Positions 57,166 to 64,000 of a stretch of DNA of 64,000 nt are shown one piece after another. The first letter of the stretch is position 1; every line of letters begins with the position of its first letter. The stretch comes from Scylla paramamosain. Taxonomy: Eukaryota; Arthropoda; Malacostraca; Decapoda; Portunidae. The notes beneath the pieces were generated by a model. The model was not told the origin of the DNA. It searched no databases and saw only the letters and a program-made list of their open reading frames with translations. The translations under genes and the position numbers were made by a program. Location of the stretch: contig NC_087171.1 of assembly GCF_035594125.1 (NCBI RefSeq), positions 13,976,767 through 14,040,766 of the forward strand, read 5' to 3'.

Positions 57166-59457
57166 GACCTAGAGCAATTGGTGCAACACCCTACTCGTAT
57201 TCCTGACCGTCTTGGAGATACGCCCAACATTCTTGACCTTTTCCTGACCTCTAATCCTTCTGCTTATGCTGTCACCCTTTCTTCTCCGTTGGGCTCCTCC
57301 GATCACAATCTCATATCTTTATCTTGTCCTATCACTCCAATCCCTCCTCAGGATCCCCCTAAGCGAAGGTGCCTCTGGCGTTTTGCCTCTGCTAGTTGGG
57401 GGGACCTGAGGCGGTATTTTGCTGATTTTCCTTGGAATGACTACTGCTTCCGTGTCAGAGACCCGTCTTTGTGTGCTGAGCGCATAACAGAGGTGATAGT
57501 GTCTGGCATGGAGGCGTACATTCCTCACTCTTTTTCTCGTCCTAAACCTTCTAAACCTTGGTTTAACACAGCTTGTTCTCGTGCTATACATGATAGAGAG
57601 GTGGCCCACAAAAGGTACTTAAGCCTTCCTTCACCAGAATCTCATGCACTTTATATTTCTGCCCGGAACCATGCCAAGTCTGTTCTCCAACTAGCCAAAA
57701 ACTCCTTCATTAACAGAAAATGTCAAAACCTTTCAAGATCTAACTCCCCTCGTGATTTCTGGCATCTAGCCAAAAATATCTCCAATAACTTTGCTTCTTC
57801 TTCTTTCCCTCCTCTACTTCAACCAGATGGCACCACTGCTATCACATCTATTTCTAAAGCTGAACTCTTTGCTCAAACCTTTGCTAAAAACTCTACCTTG
57901 GACGATTCTGGGCTTGTTCCTCCCTCTCCTCCACCCTCTGACTACTTCATGCCTCGTATTAAAATTCTTCGTAATGATGTTTTCCATGCCCTCGCTGGCC
58001 TAAACCCTCAGAAGGCTTATGGACCTGATGGGGTCCCTCCTATTGTTCTCCGAAACTGTGCCTCCGTGCTTGCACCTTGCCTAGTCAAACTCTTTCAGCT
58101 CTGTCTGTCAACATCTACCTTTCCTTCTTGCTGGAAGTTTGCCTACATTCAACCTGTTCCTAAAAAGGGTGACCGCTCTAATCCCTCAAACTACCGTCCT
58201 ATTGCTTTAATTTCCTGCTTATCTAAAGTTTTTGAATCTATCCTCAACAGGAAGATTCTTAAACATCTATCACTTCACAACCTTCTATCTGATCGCCAGT
58301 ATGGGTTCCGTCAAGGCCGCTCTACTGGTGATCTTCTGGCTTTCCTTACTGAGTCTTGGTCATCCTCTTTTAGAGACTTTGGTGAAACTTTTGCTGTTGC
58401 CTTGGACATATCAAAAGCCTTTGATAGAGTCTGGCACAAAGCTTTGATTTCCAAACTACCCTCCTACGGTTTCTATCCTTCTCTCTGTAACTTCATCTCA
58501 AGTTTCCTTTCTGACCGTTCTATTGCTGCTGTGGTAGACGGTCACTGTTCTTCTCCTAAATCTATTAACAGTGGTGTTCCTCAGGGTTCTGTCCTGTCAC
58601 CCACTCTCTTCTTATTATTCATTAATGATCTTCTAAAACAAACTTCTTGTCCTATCCACTCCTATGCTGATGATACCACCCTGCACTTTTCCACGTCTTT
58701 TCATAGACGTCCAACCCTTCAGGAGGTAAACATATCACGCAGGGAAGCCACAGAACGCCTGACTTCTGATCTTTCTAAAATTTCTGATTGGGGCAGAGCA
58801 AACTTGGTATTGTTCAATGCCTCAAAAACTCAATTCCTCCATCTATCAACTCGACACAATCTTCCAGACAACTATCCCCTCTTCTTCAATGACACTCAAC
58901 TATCCCCCTCTTCTACACTGAACATCCTCGGTCTGTCCTTTACTTATAATCTGAACTGGAAACTTCACATCTCATCTCTAGCTAAAACAGCTTCCATGAA
59001 GTTAGGTGTTCTGAGACGTCTCCGCCAGTTTTTCTCACCCCCGCAGCTGCTAACTCTGTACAAGGGCCTTATCCGTCCATGTATGGAGTATGCTTCACAT
59101 GTCTGGGGGGGTTCCACTCATACTGCTGTTCTAGACAGGGTGGAATCAAAAGCTTTTCGTCTCATCAACTCCTCTCCTCTAACTGACTGTCTTCAGCCTC
59201 TCTCTCACCGCCGCAATGTTGCATCTCTAGCTGTCTTCTACCGCTATTTTCATGCTAACTGCTCTTCTGATCTTGCTAACTGCATGCCTCCCCTCCTTCC
59301 GCGGCCTCGCTGCACAAGACTTTCTTCTTTCTCTCACTCCTATTCTGTCCACCTCTCTAACGCAAGAGTTAACCAGTATTCTCAATCATTCATCCCTTTC
59401 TCTGGTAAACTCTGGAACTCCTGCCTGCTTCTGTATTTCCACCTTCCTATGACTTGA
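57166..59457 (+). CDS. Endonuclease (C-terminal remnant) and reverse transcriptase of a Jockey-like retrotransposon
   Basis: Residues are numbered from the codon at 57178. The frame opens with the last part of an APE-type endonuclease, with the SDH motif carrying the catalytic His at residues 41-43. A linker of about 210 residues follows, then the reverse transcriptase: KAYGPDG at 279-285, PVPKKGD..NYRPIAL at 326-344, [11 protein letters not shown] at 373-383, palm motif A (DISKAFD) with the first catalytic Asp at 410, [10 protein letters not shown] at 466-475, and the YADD box at 496-499 with the other two catalytic Asp. The thumb and downstream region (LGVLRRL at 609, [11 protein letters not shown] at 635-645) are typical of Jockey-clade elements. 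The product would make DNA copies of its own transcript at nicked chromosomal sites. The gag-like first frame and most of the endonuclease are missing. The frame is open back to 57118 without a start codon that I trust. At 59419-59422 a C seems to have been lost: the present frame stops at 59455-59457, whereas the frame one base over keeps a plausible C terminus to 59502-59504. Likely non-functional. Confidence 0.92.
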   Translation, partial: DLEQLVQHPTRIPDRLGDTPNILDLFLTSNPSAYAVTLSSPLGSSDHNLISLSCPITPIPPQDPPKRRCLWRFASASWGDLRRYFADFPWNDYCFRVRDPSLCAERITEVIVSGMEAYIPHSFSRPKPSKPWFNTACSRAIHDREVAHKRYLSLPSPESHALYISARNHAKSVLQLAKNSFINRKCQNLSRSNSPRDFWHLAKNISNNFASSSFPPLLQPDGTTAITSISKAELFAQTFAKNSTLDDSGLVPPSPPPSDYFMPRIKILRNDVFHALAGLNPQKAYGPDGVPPIVLRNCASVLAPCLVKLFQLCLSTSTFPSCWKFAYIQPVPKKGDRSNPSNYRPIALISCLSKVFESILNRKILKHLSLHNLLSDRQYGFRQGRSTGDLLAFLTESWSSSFRDFGETFAVALDISKAFDRVWHKALISKLPSYGFYPSLCNFISSFLSDRSIAAVVDGHCSSPKSINSGVPQGSVLSPTLFLLFINDLLKQTSCPIHSYADDTTLHFSTSFHRRPTLQEVNISRREATERLTSDLSKISDWGRANLVLFNASKTQFLHLSTRHNLPDNYPLFFNDTQLSPSSTLNILGLSFTYNLNWKLHISSLAKTASMKLGVLRRLRQFFSPPQLLTLYKGLIRPCMEYASHVWGGSTHTAVLDRVESKAFRLINSSPLTDCLQPLSHRRNVASLAVFYRYFHANCSSDLANCMPPLLPRPRCTRLSSFSHSYSVHLSNARVNQYSQSFIPFSGKLWNSCLLLYFHLPMT

Positions 59458-59591
59458 ATTCCTTCAAGAGGGAGGTTTCAAGACACTTATCCACCAATTT
59501 TTGACCACTGCTTTGACCCTTTTAGGGACTGGCATTTCAGTGGGCATTTTTTTTTATTAGATTTTTGTTGCCCTTGGCCAGTATCCTTCCT

Positions 59592-59629
<38 letters not shown>
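57166..59629 (+). mobile_element. 5'-truncated Jockey-like non-LTR retrotransposon with poly(A) tail
   Basis: The element begins within the end of its endonuclease domain (homologous reading from about 57166) and runs through a complete reverse transcriptase and a 3' untranslated region of about 100-140 bp to an A34 tail at 59596-59629. No long terminal repeats are present. 5' truncation plus a poly(A) tail is the usual outcome of target-primed reverse transcription. A target-site duplication could not be established. The copy looks fairly young because the reverse-transcriptase frame is intact over about 740 codons. Confidence 0.93.
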
Positions 59630-59631
<2 letters not shown>

Positions 59632-61690
59632 CGCCATCCATTGTTGCGTCTGCATTTTAGTGTTTTAAGACGGTGCTTGGTGGGTTACTGGATCTTCACT
59701 TTCATTTATCGTATTGTATTTTTGTCCACCCAGTGTACTTGATCTTGTTTACTTTCTATGAGTACAAAAGCATGTCTTGCAGTTTAAGTCAGGTATCCGA
59801 ATAAAGATTATAAATATTTCACTCAGGCTTGAAGGGAGCTGGTGACGGTGATGGTGGCGGTTCTCACTTGGCATGTAAATACACACGAGTTGTAATATGG
59901 TCAGCAGGCGTCGTTGGCACAGATCCCACGACTGGACAACAACGAATTCCTTTATAAATACTCTTTTTTTTTTTATTTGCCACCTGGTACAGTCGCTTAT
60001 TGTGCTGATTACAATATGAATACAAAATACTGATAGGCGTTGAGGAGTGATAATCCTTTCATATTTTAGATATTGCGGTGTTCACGACTAACCTTTGTTT
60101 CTTGCGTGTTTGCTGTCCCTTGGCTCTCGAGACACTTCACTGGGAGCGCTGCTGCTCGTGATGGCGTCCCTCTCAGCTGTTCTTACTGCTTCTCTTCTTA
60201 TTATGGTATACGACTGTACACCCACCCACTCATCCACCCACCCACACACACACACACACACACATACACACACGTATACTGCTGGGTTTCGTAGGTTTTC
60301 AAAATTCTGCTTTTAACGCAGCTAAATACAATTAAATCAAAAATAAAAGTCGGCACGCCGTCCACTCGTGCCTCATTTGCGTACCGTGCACGTCGGGGCT
60401 TCAGCGTCCGTGGCAGCAAAAAGACGGGCGAGCGCTGTGGGGGAAAAAGCTGCACCCGTAATTATGAAAAAAGTTAACGAGCCTATCAGGATCAAAACAA
60501 AAACGTTACGGGTAACGAGTGTTGTCGTCGTGTCTGTTTCGGGTTAATGGCTCACTCTAATTGAGGTGCAGGCAGCAGATGGTGTGCACCTGCGGTGCCA
60601 AACAAACCTTCCTGCCGATGCCGCGCTGAGAGTTGTTATGGTCAATGTTCTTCTTGCGGGAAGGCTTTACGTAAAGCCAAGTAAAGGCTGTGGCTTTGTC
60701 TCCCAGTGAATCGCCACGCCACTACACCAGGCAGCCACTACCAAGTCGTATGCGCTTCCAAAATGCACCATGTTTCTTGAGGTACAGTGTGTCCTCACCG
60801 TCACCTTGATAGACAAACGTTTTGCTTTCCTAAGTGTGCAGTGAACGCGTACACTAAAGTAGAAAACTAATGTAAAACATACTCCAAGCACCACAAAAAC
60901 TTCATGGCAACCACAGATCCAACCGTTCCTCTCCCAGGACACGAGGAAATAGAAACTAATTCAGCAGCCGTACTGCTGGCTGCTGTTAAATATGTTCTTG
61001 TTTCAGTATTCTGCAACGATTAAAGACCCCGTTGTATTAAACCACAGATAATTTATACAAGGCACTTTAGCATGCATTACATGAAAACGTAATTTTATTG
61101 ATGGAAATCACCAACTTTCCCATAGAAAACTCTTGGTATGTGGACATGAATCATTTCACTGGCGTCACAAGCCACGCGAGACCCAGCAAATGGACGCTGG
61201 AATATCAGCGTCTCTCGTGACAATATTTTAAATTGAAAATAAGCGTGAAGGCGTGAGTAAAAAAGCAAATGCATCCCTGAAATTTATTTTCGGTCCAGGA
61301 GAAACTGGCGTCGTGTGTCGTCACCTGTTGCATATTTCCTTGACTGCACACGTCTCCCAAAAACACATCAAAGGCGAGACTCGCGCCTAGTGGGGCTGGA
61401 AACTCAAGTGCCGGCTCAGTCTACAACTCTCAGCTTTGTCCGTCAAAAGCCTGCACTGAAAAAAGGCACTCTGTAAGATATTCAACATATAATGGTGCTT
61501 CGTGGAGTAAATATAACTATAGAATAGTTTATTAAATTGATCCGCCGTAACAGTGAGACGATGTTGTGCTTAGTAAAATATCATCTTCCCAGGAGGTGGA
61601 GAAGATGGAAGGGGAGGGATGGTCGTGAAAAAAAAAAAAAAAAACAGGACGACCACCACTTGTACTGTTATTTTGATCATGTTTTGTAAG
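59630..61690. other. Unique sequence, nothing recognised
   Basis: Short (AC)n at 60244-60264 and an A17 run at 61628-61644. GC-richer around 60350-60720. No exon, RNA gene or element was found. Confidence 0.4.
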
Positions 61691-61692
61691 AG

Positions 61693-61797
<105 letters not shown>

Positions 61798-62101
61798 AAT
61801 GTGTTGTCTTGCGACAGCATCATATTCTGAGAAGTGAACTCTGCACTTCTTGACCTAGACTGAAGCTGAGAAACGTGAATAGCCAAATTGAAAATTTATA
61901 CCAGAATAGTGTGTTGGGGATGGATGATTTCACGAAAGATTCGGATCCTGATATTGCTTCTCCTTCAAGTAACTCTTAGGTTCTTGCGGCCATTAAAACT
62001 GAGACTTTCACGTCGCTTATTCCATGATACGTGACCTGTAGCTCCTTGTGGCTGCTTATGGATGCTAGTAAGACTCACTGCTATCTGCGAAGTAATATAG
62101 C

Positions 62102-62103
<2 letters not shown>

Positions 62104-62176
<73 letters not shown>

Positions 62177-62214
62177 TGTGTGTGTGTGTGTGCGTGTGTG
62201 TGTGTGTGTGTGTG
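62104..62214. repeat. (GT)n microsatellite, two interruptions
   Basis: About 54 GT units interrupted by TATG near 62169 and TGCG near 62191. Confidence 0.97.
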
Positions 62215-62439
62215 TTTCCTCCATAAAATCAATTCCGAAACCTCGTTATTTTTATTTTATCCCGCCGCTGGCTCCTGTTACCATACCCACAGGGCTGTTA
62301 GCACGTGGGGCGAGGGAACCCAGGTACTGAAGGAAGTCATTGGTGTTCGCTTAACGAGGAAGATGGTGTATCGCAGGGGCGTGTGGAGGTGCTGCTTCTG
62401 CTCCTGCTGCTGTTGTTTCTGACGGACCACCTGCGACAC

Positions 62440-62970
62440 TACACCTTCTTCCCTTCGCTTCCTTGCTTCCTTCTTTTTTCACTATTCTTTGTCCTTCATT
62501 CATTCTTTCCATTCCAGTCTGCCTTTCTTTGCTTGCGTGGGATCAGGAGGAGAAAGAGGAGGAGGAGAAAAAGAAGGATGACTTACAGTATACTCGTATA
62601 TACATCTTTCTTCCTACACCTCTTTACTCTTTTTTTGCATTTTCTTTTGTCCTTTATTATTGTCTTCCTTCGTAGAAAGAGGAGGAGGAGGAGAAGGAGG
62701 TAAAGGAGGACTTGTACCTTACACCTTCCTACATCCACTTCTTCATTGCCCTCTCTTTTTTCCCACTATTTTTTTTTTCTTTCATTCTCTTCTTCCCTCG
62801 TTTGCTTTCGTGGGAGAAGAAGGAGGAGGAGAAAATAAAGAGAAGGAGGAAAAAGAGAAGGACTTGCATTGTACACCTTCCCTCCTCCTCCTCTTTGTTA
62901 CCTTCCCTTTTTTTTCCCCCTTCATTCTTGTCTTCCCTCACATGCTTTTGTAGGAGGAGGAGCAGGAGAC
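62440..62970. repeat. Diverged ~135-bp tandem repeat with alternating purine and pyrimidine blocks
   Basis: Each unit has a pyrimidine-rich block (CTTCATTC..TCTTCCCTCGTTTGCTT) followed by a GTGGGAGAAGGAGGAGG-type purine block and an AAGGACTTGCATTGTACACCTTCC stretch. Purine blocks start near 62541, 62672, 62810 and 62948, giving spacings of about 131, 138 and 138 bp. Several overlapping plus frames cross it, and none is a credible gene. Confidence 0.85.
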
Positions 62971-62974
62971 ACGT

Positions 62975-63415
62975 ACACCGGCACTCTATTTTGTTGGCGT
63001 GATGAATAACCTTTTGCACAATGACTAACCCGTCCTCAGTGGGGAGGCGTGACTCACCTAACCATTGTACCTCACCCTGCCCGCTCGCCATCGCCGCTGA
63101 CACCAATCTCACAAATATATACATTTTTCCACTGCTCCCTCATGTCCCTCCCTTCCTCACCTCGATCCCAACGGCTTACTTCCTTTCCCTCGCCTTTATA
63201 TTCATGGCTTTCAGGGGTCGGGCTGGGAAAGGAGGCGGCAGGACGCGGGAAGGTAACAAGAGGTCGGGATGGTGTGACTCCTGCTGACCTGTGGCTACTC
63301 GCTCCTCAGGCTTCAAGTCATCATGTGTGTGCTACGCGACCATTATTATCGGGAAGATTAATGTTGCTGGAATTGGTGCGCCTTCGTTTTTTTTTTTTTC
63401 TTTTTTTTTTCGTGC
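62975..63415. other. Unique sequence, nothing recognised
   Basis: C-rich in 63030-63180. A T-rich run precedes the TAG tract. No gene evidence. Confidence 0.4.
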
Positions 63416-63416
63416 G

Positions 63417-63490
63417 AGTAGTAGTAGTAATAGTAGTAATAGTAGTAGTAGTAGCAGTAGTAGTAGTTGTATAGTAGTGGTAGTAGTAAA
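63417..63490. repeat. (TAG)n trinucleotide tract, imperfect
   Basis: About 24 TAG units with AAT, CAG and TGT variants. Confidence 0.95.
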
Positions 63491-63574
63491 TATTTTCTCT
63501 GTGCCTACAGCTTATAGTGTATTTCTCTTCTCTCTTTGTGGTTTTTGACCGCTTTGTAAGTTCCTTAGGCTATT

Positions 63575-63695
<121 letters not shown>

Positions 63696-63968
63696 AGGAA
63701 GATTGCTAGATATATTATCCCTCTTATCATATAAAAGTATATATCAGTCGAAAAAGTGGGTTTTTTTTTTTTTTAAGTATTTTCATTTTTCGTTTTTAGT
63801 TAAATATGACTATTATCTGAAGCGCACTCCTAAGAACTTAAAAGATTATTTTACATGTGTATAATGGTTCTTCTTTTAGCAAAGAAACTTATCCCAATTA
63901 TCATATAAAAAATTTTAGTGAAATTTTTTTTCACTTTTTTTTTTTAAACACAGATCCGGACCTGCACA

Positions 63969-63999
63969 AAAAAATAAATAAATAAATAAATAGATAAAT
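63969..63999. repeat. (AAAT)n tract at the window end
   Basis: Seven AAAT units with one AGAT, continuing to the window edge. Confidence 0.9.
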
Positions 64000-64000
64000 A

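Overview
The window looks like non-coding nuclear DNA from an arthropod, most probably a decapod crustacean (crab or shrimp). Three things point there: an extreme load of dinucleotide microsatellites (CT/GA, GT/CA, AT), the absence of any dense gene layout, and one Jockey-like non-LTR retrotransposon whose reverse transcriptase resembles copies I recall from crab genomes. The taxonomic call is inference. I find no complete host gene, rRNA, functional tRNA, operon or CRISPR array.

Layout. From 1 to about 18 kb, long simple-sequence tracts alternate with unremarkable AT-leaning sequence. This part holds a 216-bp polypyrimidine triplet tract (5.1-5.3 kb), two degenerate longer-period repeats (4.15-4.76 kb and 5.83-6.2 kb), a possible broken exon of a signal-anchored membrane protein (7.1-7.5 kb), and a 187-bp (CT)n tract (15.2 kb). 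From 18 to 31 kb there is a variant-rich (CAGT)n array, a 415-bp polypurine block at 22 kb, an inverted-repeat (MITE-like) element at 24.5 kb, a perfect 32-bp-arm hairpin at 25.35 kb, and a (CT)(GT)(TA) compound tract at 26.2 kb. From 31 to 45 kb there is a tRNA-derived SINE, more members of the inverted-repeat family (33.5 and 40.9-41.2 kb), a minus-strand protein-like stretch with one in-frame stop (36.2-36.6 kb), and a 15-copy 32-bp minisatellite (37.4-37.9 kb). From 45 to 64 kb the window returns to microsatellites, the retrotransposon (57.17-59.63 kb) and a roughly 135-bp tandem repeat whose units alternate purine and pyrimidine blocks (62.4-63.0 kb).

The only convincing long protein is the retrotransposon reverse transcriptase. 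It is 5'-truncated and appears to carry a one-base deletion near its C terminus, so it is probably a dead copy. Most other long open frames are translations of simple repeats (poly Ser-Leu, Arg-Glu, Thr-His, Cys-Val, Tyr-Ile) and are not annotated as genes. By hand tally roughly a tenth of the window is simple-sequence DNA. There is no set of genes working together; the content is repeats, mobile-element remnants and a few fragments that could be exons or pseudogenes.
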